From contig OX940868.1 in NCBI GenBank assembly GCA_954871525.1, forward strand, positions 10,778,056 through 10,842,055: a DNA stretch of 64,000 nt. The letters run 5' to 3'. This document shows, piece by piece, positions 37,712-48,583 of the stretch (within the stretch, counting starts at the first letter, position 1; each line of letters begins with the position of its first letter). The stretch comes from Parietaria judaica. Taxonomy: Eukaryota; Streptophyta; Magnoliopsida; Rosales; Urticaceae. The notes beneath the pieces are model-generated. The model did no database searches, had not been told where the DNA came from, and worked only from the letters and a program-made list of their open reading frames with translations. The translations under genes were made by a program, and so were the position numbers.

Positions 37712-37714
<3 letters not shown>

Positions 37715-37727
37715 ATGCTTGAGTCTT

Positions 37728-39018
37728 AATACACATCAATATGATTAAGGGAACATTTAATAATAAGAAAATTAACCAAAACAAAAAATAGTTATGCATT
37801 CATTTTTTTATTTTCCAGATTTAGCTCCGGGTAGCAATTAGTAAATCAGTGGTATATGTTGACGTCGATCTCCACCTCAACCGTCTCGAACTAGATATTA
37901 GTCTGGTTTATATATATGCATGTGTATCTACCGTATGAATCCCGATCTCGGGTCTTACAGCTACTCTCCAACGTAAATATGATAGATTATATGTATATTT
38001 GACGCAAAGAACTTTTAGAGAGGTTCGTCCCAAAGCGGTAATTGACTACTTCCTATAGAATTTATTGATGTGATTTGAGTACATATCAGAGAGAAAAAGA
38101 TGAATCAAAATGATGAATGAGAAAAAAAGGAACCAAACTCAGAATGTGTGAACTCGGATGCCCTCTTCACGTTCTTTCCTTTTTCTTATATAGCATTGTC
38201 CTCTTTCTCTTTCCCGCATTCGACTTATCATGCCTTAGTGAGTTTGGGGTTGCCTTCGTGCGTCGACACATGGCCGTTGGGGGTTGAATATTCATAACCG
38301 TTGTTTAGCGGTTTGAATTCTATATCAGTTGGGGGGGTTTGAATGTTGCCTTGTTGGACGGGTTCCGAGTTGACTGAGTCATCTCGTAGAATCCTAGTGT
38401 ACCTGTTGTGGGTTTTGGCTGGGATATCTTGAGATCCGGGTTATTGGGATTTGACTGGGCCTTGTTTTGAACTCGCTGCTTGGGGTTTCGAGTTAGGTTA
38501 ACTGGACCAGTTTGACCGAGTCGGTCGTGTGGCATTTGACTAATTTTTCGTGGTGTATTTCGCGGTCGCATTATTAAAAAACCCTTTTTAATCCTTGTTT
38601 TAGTATATAGTATAATTATCACTGTGTGACATATAATTTAACATATAATGACGTAAACGCATATCAACATTATCTAAATCTAAACATACCCATAATAGTT
38701 CGTCACTTTAAAAATACAGACATACATAATATTAAATTCAAGACTTAAACGGATAAAAATAAATCTACAGTATGTTCGACTCTTACATTTGTTTAATTCA
38801 AGATTTAATTATGTAGATACTTGTAAGTTTAAAACATTGTTCTATTCCTAGCATGTCATTTTTAACTATTTAGGTGACATAAATAGTTGGCTATTCCTAG
38901 TATAAGTACTAATTATTTTCCAAATAGTAACTATAGGGTCCAATTATTTTCTTTACCTTGACAAAGTACCGAAATTCTTATACTATTAATAAATAATACC
39001 AAGTAGACAAAATATTTT
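37728..39018. other. Intergenic DNA inside the large inverted repeat
   Basis: A GC-richer patch (about 37860-38560) with GATCTCGGGTCTTACAGCTA near 37951 may be an LTR remnant. Open frames there are short and have no domain. Confidence 0.3.
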
Positions 39019-39019
39019 T

Positions 39020-39400
39020 ATTGGTGATGCTTGAGTCCTGGTATGATTTTTTGTTTATTTGTTTAATAATTATTAATGGGAAATAATAATAAATGTTCCA
39101 AATTTTGGAAAGCACATGCGTAATCTAGCCTGACACGTGGCAAAGTTTAACGGAATGGGACGGAAAGATGATTGAGGTTGACATTGAGCGACTTTTACAA
39201 AGAACGGGAACATAATGAGTGGGTTTGTCAAAGAAAGGGCACATATATGCCGGTAGTAATCTTAGCATGACATGTCGCATAACGGAATGGGATGGAAAGA
39301 TAATGGAGGTTGAGTTTGAGCGACTTTTACAACTGCGGGAATATATGCCGCAAAAAAAAAAGAACAAGAACATAATGAGCGGGTTTGACAAAGAAAAAGA
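39020..39400 (+). repeat. Right arm of a large divergent inverted repeat
   Basis: Counterpart of 35850-36226 in opposite orientation. It contains GGTGATGCTTGAGTC at its outer start and two tandem units with GGAATGGGACGGAAAGAT and GAGCGACTTTTACAA words. The arms are about 2.8 kb apart, which would fit the terminal repeats of a 3.5-kb DNA transposon into which other elements inserted. Confidence 0.65.
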
Positions 39401-39868
39401 ATGCCGATAATAACCATATAATTTATAAACTATGAGTTTGACATAATTTTTTTTTTGTAATTTGACGTTTACCCGAATTGTGACCTTATTGCGGCAAAAG
39501 TACATGTTTTTGGAACTTGGTTAAAGTGAGCTTGTGCTTCGATTTTTTGATGTAATTTCATTTTGTGACATTGTTTATAATTTTATTGGTTTTGCATCGA
39601 TAAATCCATCGATAAGTTTCGATAACGGCAAATAATAACTTATATAGGTTTTCCATCGATAAATCCATCAGCGAATAATTAGTCCGTCGATCACGCAAAC
39701 GAATTATCTGTCAAAACAATATTTTGTTCCTTGGTTTGAAGAATATCTTAGAAAACAAAAGTACTTAAGTTTAATCACATTTAATGCCGTTAAGAGAAAA
39801 TAGACAGAAATAATTAAAACAATAGTAAATTTAAAATTGAGTACATAAAAATCCAAAATATATTTGAA

Positions 39869-39901
<33 letters not shown>

Positions 39902-40512
39902 TAATAAAAAACTAAATCTTTAAGTGCTATTTCAACCGAGTAAGCTTAATTGAATCTTGTATGTGGAAGTAGATGGACACTAAGCAATTCCTCTGCATTC
40001 CCAGCTAAAAATATTCCACCATATTAGACTTGGAATATACAAAGAAGAAGAGACACGAAACCTAAGAGAAAAATAAATAATTTAGAACCTGAGGATAATA
40101 TTTTGAATGCCAACACTCCATTAATCCAAATAAAAGAAAAAAAAAAAAAAAAGAGAATTGAGAGCGATATAGTGGCATAATCATCAGTCATCACCATAGT
40201 CTCTCAGTAAAGTCAATCTTCGTAACATAATATAATGAGTGGTTAATCGTATTGGTTATGCCATTATGAAAGTGAAAATTATAATATAGATTATGTAACA
40301 TATTGGTACCTTTCCAAAATAAATTAAATTATGGACAAAAGTTAGTCGGAATTAATGTAGTGGTCAATCTATTTAATAATGTTGATTGATTCACATACGC
40401 TAATATTTCCTATCTATAATTAATATAAAGAAAATCGCATAATTGTCTCCAAAACATTTTCAGACTCTTCCTAAAAGCATTCATTTAGCGAGAGTCGGCA
40501 CTTCTCTTACCC
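39401..40512. other. AT-rich intergenic DNA
   Basis: CATCGATAAATCCATC occurs twice (about 39595 and 39654), and an ATAC tetranucleotide run is near 39870-39892. No gene seen. Confidence 0.4.
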
Positions 40513-41366
40513 ATTGGCGGAGCCAGAATTTAAGTTCAGGTGGTGTTTAACGTAAATTTTTTTAATAGTTTTTTTAAGGTTAATATATATTATTATTTTT
40601 CAAGCACATAAATAACAACAATCTTCTATAATAAAAAAATATAATTGGTACAAAAATGTGATATAACTTGTAATATTAAAACATTAAGTTCTTATGCCAA
40701 TTTTAGCGTTTATTATTAACAATAAGGATTAAATTTAATACGAAATGATAATATTATGACTTTCACTATGAAAAAATATTAAGAGCTTTTTGTCTCTATT
40801 GTATAACACAGAATATATAAAACAAATCTTTCTCTAAAAATAATAATAATAATAATAATTTTTTTACTATGTAAATAGTAAATTTTTTATTTTCAAGAAC
40901 ATAAATAACGATAATTTTTTATGTTAAAAAATATAATTGATATTAAAATGTGATATACCTTACAAAATAAAGCATCAACTTCTTGGAATTTAACGTTTTT
41001 TAAAAATTTGTATAAAATTTAATTAGAAAGGTTATAAAAAGTATTACTTGAAACTATTACTAGTATTGAAAAAAAAATTAGAAAGAATAAAAAAAGTAAT
41101 AATAGGAATTACAAGTATTGAAAATAAATAAAAATGGAGCAAGACAGATTCGAACTCGTCACCACCCAAGAGTTAAGTCTTTGTAGTAGTTCAAGTAAGC
41201 CACTAAGCCTTATTGTTTGGATGTTTGACTTTGTGACTTTAATACTATATATATGGTTTTCACTTATTTTAAAAAAAAATTAAAAATATTTTTTCGTTTA
41301 GTTTTTTATGCGCGATTTTCAGGTGGTGCCCGTACACGCACTAGCCATTGAATGGCTCCGCCTTTG
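40513..41366. mobile_element. Terminal-inverted-repeat element with GGCGGAGCCA ends
   Basis: The left end ATTGGCGGAGCCA is mirrored by TGGCTCCGCCTTT at the right, with the inner word CAGGTGGTG near both ends. TTACCC lies just outside both ends (left 40507-40512, right about 41370), a possible imperfect 8-bp target duplication. The interior is AT-rich, non-coding and internally repetitive, and contains an inverted tRNA-B-box-like word (ATTCGAACTCG near 41149). Confidence 0.6.
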
Positions 41367-42009
41367 CTTTTACCCATACATTGTTCAGATTTTTTAAAAA
41401 AACATTTATATTTGAAAATATTATAATTAAAATTTTTATTCTAAATTAGAGCCATTAGATCCAATGGTTATTTTTTTTTTTTTGAAAAAATACAAAATTA
41501 TAACTAAAATTTTGATTCTAATAAAATTCTAAATCCAAATTTCTAAATCCAAAATTTTGAATCCGACATAAAATTCAAACTTTTTTTTTCTCCTTTATAT
41601 TTACAACATTATTTAGAAATCTTTCTAAAAGCATTTAACTAGAGTTAAGTTGTTTCCTCTATTTAATTCAAAGTATTAAATTTCTCGAATATCCATCGGT
41701 ATGCCCATCGAAAATCTTTTTCTAAGGATATGCGAAACGATATATCCATCAGCATATCTATCGATTTACCTATAAGATACCAATCGACAAGCGATATATC
41801 CGTAAAATGAAAAGTGCAAAACAACATCGATAAGCGGTATTAAAATCTTGATTTAGTCTATGAGTTGGTGAGACGTGAGAGTTAGCCGTTTCACTTCTCA
41901 AATTCCTCTTGCACTATTTTACTCCTCATTTTTAACTTGTAGAACTTAGCCACACTCTTTGCGAGGTCGGACATATTGCGAGGGATTCTTGTAGTTTTTT
42001 TTTTTTTGG
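41367..42009. other. AT-rich intergenic DNA
   Basis: Holds the second copy (about 41690-41850) of the dispersed CATCGGTATGCCC / AAGCGATATATCCGTAAAA repeat seen at 1815-1970. No gene seen. Confidence 0.4.
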
Positions 42010-42017
42010 ATAAAAAT

Positions 42018-42717
42018 TAGGGGTGAAACCGGGTCGGGTACCCGGTTTTTTTGAAGTACCCGGTACCCGGTACCCGGACCCGGTTTCCGGGTAGTTGAAA
42101 TTTACTATCCGGTACCCAGTACCCGAAATCCGGGTACCCGAATTCCGGGTAGTTGAAAATTGGTACCCGGTTTTAGTACCCGGTACCCGGTTTTGAAACC
42201 AAGTTCGAATTTTCAACTGGATCCGGGTTTTTACCCGGATCCATTTAATTTTTTTAATAGAAAAACTAAATTATCTCAAAATAAACATTACACATGTCTC
42301 GTACATAAAAAAAACATGCATTCATTGTCTAAAATTTAAAATGCATTAAAAAAACATATGATAAAGCACTTCGAGTTCCTCCGGCTTTCCATCATAATTT
42401 CACCGTCCGCGCAAAAAAAATTAAAAAAATATTTTAATGAAACCCTAAAATGAGAAATGAAAATGAGAGATGAGTGTCGAGCCCTAACCCTAAATTATTT
42501 TTTTAAAAAAATTAAAAATTAAATAAATTGGGTATTAAACCGGGTACCGGGTACCCGGTTTTTAAGATTTCACTACCCGGTACCCGAACCCGGTTTTAAA
42601 CCGGGTACGGGTACCCGGATCCGAATTCCGGATTCGGATTCGGATTCGGGTTTTAAATTCGGATACGGATTCGAATTCGGGTTTTTACCCGGTTTTCGGG
42701 TTTTATTTGCACCCCTA
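42018..42717. mobile_element. Non-autonomous hAT-type element, 700 bp (copy 2)
   Basis: TAGGGGTGAAACC and TTTGCACCCCTA ends, flanked by the perfect 8-bp duplication ATAAAAAT (42010-42017 and 42718-42725). By eye it is very similar along its whole length to the 32810-33492 copy, including the GGGTACCCGG arrays and the central ACACATGTCTCGTAC segment. There is no transposase gene. Confidence 0.9.
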
Positions 42718-43044
42718 ATAAAAATAATAAAAGATTTACAAAAATAAAAAGGTCAGCTAATTCATTAATTTTTTTTTCAATATATTTATCATTTTTTTAT
42801 ATGTAACTCTAAAATCCATTCTCAAACAATTTAGATGACGTGGCAAAAAAATAGAAATTAGATGGAGATATAATTTATGAAGCATTTGGCTTTTTCAATC
42901 ACAAAAAACAAAATTTGCCAAAAAAAAAATAGTTACTTAAAATAATAATTTATAAGTTAAGAATTTATGATACGTTGTAGATGGGAGTGCACCGTAAGGC
43001 CGAAGCAGCCAACCGTCGGTGAGCGGCTCTGTATCCTGGCGGGG

Positions 43045-43140
43045 TCCACGTCATTCAACAACCATGACACGTCAGCTCTCTCACAGAACAGCCTCAGGAA
43101 AAGACGGTTATGCCTTTCGACGCATGCATGACACGTGTCA
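43045..43140 (+). promoter_or_regulatory. ACGT-core cluster upstream of the AIRP2-like gene
   Basis: CCACGTCATT (43045), GACACGTCAG (about 43065) and GACACGTGTCACC (about 43130-43142) lie 460-560 bp before the start codon. ACGTGTC is the classical ABA-responsive element core. Arabidopsis AIRP2 is known as ABA-induced, so an ABRE cluster fits, but the link is inference. Confidence 0.45.
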
Positions 43141-43600
43141 CCAATGGCTCCTGGAAGCTCCGAGTTGCCTCTCTACCTGAGAGGCACGCGCTCGCACTCG
43201 AGCAACACGTCGTCGTTTCGGGGACATCACCCGCGGGTGAGTTTAGAGTTGCCCCCCTCCTCCTAGTAATCGGTTGGGATGGGCGATTTGGTCATTTCGC
43301 CGAGATTATCTCTCTCAAGTCTGAGCGTTCTTTTTCTCTTTCTTCTTCATCTTCTTCGTCGCTTGCCATTAATTAATTATGATGATTTATGTATAAATTC
43401 ACTGCTATATATATACACACATATAATATAGAATATATGTATATAGCGACATTCTTTTTAATATTTGACGTGTTCTCCAAGCGAAAGCCAAGCAAGCCCA
43501 AACACTCTCTCTCTGTGAAAAGTGGACACTCTTCTCACACAGAGCGACAAATTCAAGCTTTGAGCTCGAAAAGGAGAGTATTTGATCTTCGTGTTCGAAT

Positions 43601-45966
43601 ATGCGAAAGTCTTTCAAGGATTCTCTCAAGGCTCTCGAAGCTGATATTCAGTTCGCCAATACCTTGTAAGTTTGATCTATATATATATATATATTTCTTA
43701 AATTTGGGGAATATGATCCGTATATGATCAAGTTTATTCGTGTATGATGATGAGCGAGCTACAACTTTTCTAGTTTTGTTGGATTTTAATCTTGAGACAG
43801 AGTACCCAAATGCTTGTATGATGTCGGAAATTGATACCTTTGTTTGCTTGCCTTTCATTCAGAATGTTAATGCGAAGAAGATTCAAAATCAGATTCAATG
43901 AGGAGTCTCTTTTTTTTTTATTATTATTTATTAATATTCAAAAGGAGAATTTGCCTGAGTTTCTCTGCTTCTGTTCTTGTATTATAAGTGATTTGTTCTT
44001 GGTCTAGCGGTAAGGGCGATACTTGCGAATGCGTCGCAGGGTCGAGTACCCCTAAACACGACAATAATTGGGGGTGTTGGGGTAGTCTCCCGGTCGATAT
44101 TCTCAGAGGGCGCCGCCGCGCCGTGGTAACTAGTCGGGTATACCCGGATGCCAGTCATAAGAGAAAATAATTATGTGATTTGTTCTTTGGGACTAGACAC
44201 TGGGGGGTCTTTAGAATTGCATATTATTGAGTGTACCATATCCTGTGATTCAGGGCTTCTGATTACCCGCGGGAATATGACGGTGGATGCTTCCAGATGA
44301 GGTTGTCGTACAGCCCCGCTGCGCAGTTCTTCCTCTTCCTTGTCCAGTGGACCGACTGCCACCTCGCGGGTGCCTTGGGTTTGCTTAGGATTTTCATCTA
44401 TAAGGTCATTTTTTTCCTATGATATCTCTGTTTTGTATTAAGGGTGTATTAATCATTTAGGAGTATTTTTCATTTTCCCTTTGTTACAACTTTCTAAATT
44501 AATTGGTTATGATTCATTATCAATACAAACTTTTGCCCCCTTTTTTCCTTTATTGATGAATAATTGAAAATAGCAATGAGCTGATTCCTTCGAGAGTGAG
44601 GTTCGAAGCTCTCCCGATACAAGGCGGAAAAAGTTCAAATAGCATAAACCTCTCTAATTGACTAGTGCTACACCAATACCCTAGTTGATCCTCCCATCCT
44701 CCTATAGGTGTCTAATCACGCAAATAACCGTAGTGTTAATAATTAAATCATGAAGCAATAAATAAACGTCTACTAATTATTGTGGTTGTTTTTCTCCTGC
44801 TTCATCTCTTTAAGGTTTACTTTTGCGCCGATTTTATTGCTTCGTTGATAATATCTTTAGGTCCTCTCGCATATGTCATAAAAAATTGCACGTATAATCA
44901 CGTAATCGGGATGGTAATATTTTTTACAGGCATATGAGAACGGCAAGACAACAATGTCTATTCAGGAAAGGAAAGCTAGTCTTAAAGAGTTCTACAGTGA
45001 GTAAATTATGGAGACCCCAGACTAATATTGTGAAATTGACTTATAATGAACTCTTTATTACTGTTTTACCACTTGGATTTCACAACCTATTTTGTAACAT
45101 TTTTTTGCATATCGAAGAACAGGTGTGATATTTCCTTCCTTACTGCAACTCCAACGAGGATTGACGGAAATAGATGATCGTAAGCAGAAGGAAATTTGTG
45201 CTTCCAAGTATAGGAGAGTGGATCAGTTTGATAAAGGAAAGGTCTCGGAAATCGACGTGGAGAGGGAAGAAGAATGCGGTATTTGCATGGAGCTCTATAG
45301 CAAGGTTGTATTGCCCAACTGCAATCATTCCATGTGTGTCAAGTGCTACCGTGATTGGTAATACCGTCGTTTATTTCTCTTCAATTTCGAAGGCTTAACC
45401 ATACAGGTGTCTGAGTTTATATATTCTTTTTTAGAATATATGAAAATATGTATATGTTCTGCTAATAAAAGTAACTTAAAAAAAATACTAATGAACATTT
45501 AAAAATAATGAAAATTTATCATTTAGGTAATTTACAAATCTAGGGGGCGAAATTGCAGTAACAGAACAAGTTTATTGATAAATATATGATCTCTTTTATT
45601 CCTTCTTCTCAGGGCATTGGCCTAGTTTATTTGTTTCTCTAATTAGTTACTCCTTTTATGGGATTGGTGTCTAATTCATTATATTTCTTACTACGATGGG
45701 ATTGGTTTAGTTGTTCATTTGATTTCTGATTACTGCATTCTCGGACATTGATGTGCAGGCGAGCGCGGTCTCAGTCGTGCCCCTTCTGCCGGGACAGCCT
45801 GAAGCGAGTGAACTCGTGCGACCTCTGGATCTACACGAGCAGGGTTGAGATCGTCGACTTGTCTGCAATCTCGAGGGAGAATCTGAAGAGACTGGTGATG
45901 TACATCCACAACTTGCCTCTCATCCTTCCCAATCCATCCTTTGCTTCCTACCAACCTCTGCGCTGA
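43601..45966 (+). CDS. AIRP2: RING-type E3 ubiquitin ligase, AIRP2-like
   Basis: Five exons (43601-43665, 44254-44404, 44930-44996, 45123-45357, 45759-45966) give 241 aa, essentially the length I recall for Arabidopsis AIRP2. It begins MRKSFKDSLKALEADIQ. A conserved N-terminal region with SYSPAAQFFLFLVQWTDC follows. The C3HC4 RING finger is split between exons 4 and 5: CGIC, PNCNHSMCVKC, then CPFC, with the linking Trp codon divided by the intron. The tail is VEIVDLSAISRENL..YIHNLP. AIRP2 acts in the cytosol as a positive regulator of ABA and drought responses by ubiquitinating target proteins. Intron 1 holds a SINE. The start is fixed by the conserved first residues. The ACGT cluster upstream agrees with ABA control. 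Confidence 0.95.
43988..44187 (+). mobile_element. tRNA-derived SINE with 13-bp target duplications, in AIRP2 intron 1
   Basis: The body at 44001-44174 opens GGTCTAGCGGTAAGGGCGA (A-box-like) and has GGGTCGAGTACCCC about 40 bases on (B-box-like), the layout of pol III promoters in tRNA-derived SINEs. It is bounded by the perfect 13-bp direct repeat GTGATTTGTTCTT at 43988-44000 and 44175-44187. It is GC-rich against an AT-rich intron. It lacks a long tail and ends AATAATTAT. Confidence 0.8.
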
Positions 45967-46620
45967 CATCATCATTTCAAACCCTAAATCTGTAAGTATT
46001 GCATGTTTGTTAACACAGGTATTTCTTTCTTCATTCTACACCAATGTGGTAACTTTCCAGCTCATAGGCAAGGAAGGATTGTGTATATATATAGAATGAT
46101 GTATTGGGAATTGATTTATATATGTTATTTTTAAACCTATTGTCTCGTATATTGTGTGATTTTGTACATCATGAGATGGGTTTGTTAGTTGCTTTGTCTG
46201 CAAGTTATGAGAGTGGTCACTTTCTTGAAAGTGAAGGCAGAAATTGTAATTTCAATATGACATAGAAGTAAGCAAAGACAAATGGTTCACTAACGTGAGT
46301 ATGTGAATTTGTGCAAATAACTAAGTGAATACACGACAAATAATACTCCAGAAATTAATGACTTCGATTAAATAAAAAATTTGTTCGACGCGACTCGGGT
46401 CTAACTAAATTAATAATTTTTTAAATTTATAAGATGATAATTCTTTCTAAGAGTACATAAGTCTCAATTAATATATAAATTAATAATTTAATATAAAAAA
46501 AATAATATAATAAATATATAATTATAGAATTATTATAAATATGTATAATTATAAAATATTATAAATATAATAGCATAATTAGTTATGAAATCATCATTGT
46601 TTCAAAAAAAAATTATGAAA
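45967..46620. other. 3' flank of the AIRP2-like gene
   Basis: Probable 3' UTR then very AT-rich DNA. No gene seen. Confidence 0.4.
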
Positions 46621-46999
46621 TTATCTTAAAATTAGATTATACTAATTAACTAATATGCAATGTTTTTAAAAATATGATGGTGAAGTTATTTATTTTTTAT
46701 TGTTGAAACTTATGTTTCTTTCGATTTTAACTTTAAGTTCCACATACCTTATCTTAAAATTAGATTATACTAATTAACTAATATGCAATGCTATTAATAA
46801 TATGATGGTGAAGTTATTTTTTTTATTGTTGAGACTTATGTTTCTTTCGATTTTAACTTTAAGTTCCACATACCTTATCTTAAAATTAGATTATACTAAT
46901 TAACTAATATGCAATGTTTTTAAAAATATGATGGTGAAGTTATTTATTTATTGTTGAAACTTATGTTTCTTTCGATTTTAACTTTAAGTTCCACGTACC
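46621..46999. repeat. Three-copy tandem repeat, unit about 127 bp
   Basis: TTATCTTAAAATTAGATTAT starts copies at 46621, 46749 and 46875. Each copy runs to TTAAGTTCCACRTACC. The copies differ by only a few bases and a short T-run length, so the expansion is recent. Confidence 0.9.
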
Positions 47000-47038
47000 A
47001 TTAAGAAGGTCCAATGCTATATTTTGAAGTAAAAAGAA

Positions 47039-47538
47039 GGGAAAATTACGGCAAAAATATTGAATTTTTGGTCAACCTGCCTCCCGACTACCTAATTTTT
47101 AAAACAAGCGACAAAAATACCCAACGTGCATTGACCGTGACTTTAGCATGAAAACGTTAATTTTTCCGTTAACATCCGCCATCTGGCCGTTAGCGGCAAA
47201 AATACCCAACTTTTTTTTTAAAAAAAAATTAATTTTTAAATTTGTATTTTTTCTTTATTTATTTGATTAGTGATAATTACTTGAATTCCAAAAAATATCA
47301 CTAATTAAGTAAAGAAAAAAATATAAATTAAAAAAATTAAAATTAAATTTTTTTTATATAAAAAAAGGTTGGGTATTTTTGTCGCCAACGGCCACATGGC
47401 CGATGGTAACGGAAAATTTAACGTTTTCATGCCAAAAAGTCACGGTCAATGCATATTGGTATTTTTTTAGTCAATTTTAAAGGTTAAGTACACAGGAGGC
47501 AGGTTGACCAAAGGTTGGGTATTTTCCCGTAATTTCCC
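47039..47538. mobile_element. Palindromic MITE-like element, about 500 bp
   Basis: GGGAAAATTACGGC at the left and CCGTAATTTCCC at the right are terminal inverted repeats. Inner blocks mirror each other too (ACCCAACG..CACGGTCAAT words, AACGTTAATTTTCCGTTA against TAACGGAAAATTTAACG, and GGTTGGGTATTTTTG against AAAAATACCCAAC). The centre is A/T-only. No target duplication could be fixed, and the class is probably MULE-like by analogy with 21262-21708. Confidence 0.65.
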
Positions 47539-48583
47539 TATTATTTTTAAATTTATTAAATAATTATTTAATTTATTAAGTATTTAACGGAGAAGGAGCT
47601 TGGATAATTATTTAATTTATCAATTGACAGGAAAATAAGTTTATGGAAAAGTGATATAAATGACAAGTTCTAAAGACAATTTGATAAAAATTAAGGCTGA
47701 GCACGGGTTGGTCGCCTAGCCAGCTAGCCATGATGTTTTATCCGGACCGATCCCTTCACATTTGGTTGCTTTTCTGTCAATAATAAAAAAAATAAAAAAA
47801 TGATGATTGCTCTTTTTTTCTTTTTTCTTTTTCGGGATAAAATTATGATTGCTCTTAGCAACAAGCATAAAAAAAAAAATAAAAAATAAAAAAAAATCGG
47901 CTGTCTTTTTAATTGAATGCATGCTTTTTCAGTATGTCTTCAGTTTGAATGCATCTTTTTAGATTTTAGTGTATATATTAGGATTTACCAATTTAACTTG
48001 TGAAAAAAGACGTTTAAAAAGAAAACAAAAACCTCAGGTTTTTAGGAACCTTTTGTTGTGACATGTATTAGTTATCTAATATTTTGAGTTGTTAGTGGAG
48101 TCAATATTTCAATGATGCTCAGTAGTTAAATGGGTTGCTATACTTCTAAAAAATTGTTTATCTAAAAGTGGATAAAGTTTTTTTCTTTTAAAAAAATTAA
48201 GAATTATTTGTGCCATTTTTTTCAAAGACCATTCAAGAATCAGTTTTGCCAGTTTTTTAGGACTAATTGTTGCAAGACCAAATAGAGTTAAAGAGGACAA
48301 ATGCACCAAAGTGAAGGGGTAAAAAGAAGTTGGAGTGTTTATTAATGAGATGTAAGCGAATCTACATATGAAATTCACGTATTGATGATAACGAGACGCG
48401 GCAATTTCCGGCCAACGTTCGTTCTTTCTTTCTTTCCACGAAGAAAGTAATGCAAAAGGTTAAAAAAAATAAAAACATATATGCATATACAAAATATTGG
48501 TATCTCATTCCGAAACATGTAAAACTAGATAGCTCCAATCAGATGAAACGTCCACATTCCGTTTGCCGTTTTCCATTTTCACT
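47539..48583. other. AT-rich intergenic DNA, 3' side of the HMGB gene
   Basis: No gene seen. The last ~150 bases should include the HMGB 3' UTR. Confidence 0.4.
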
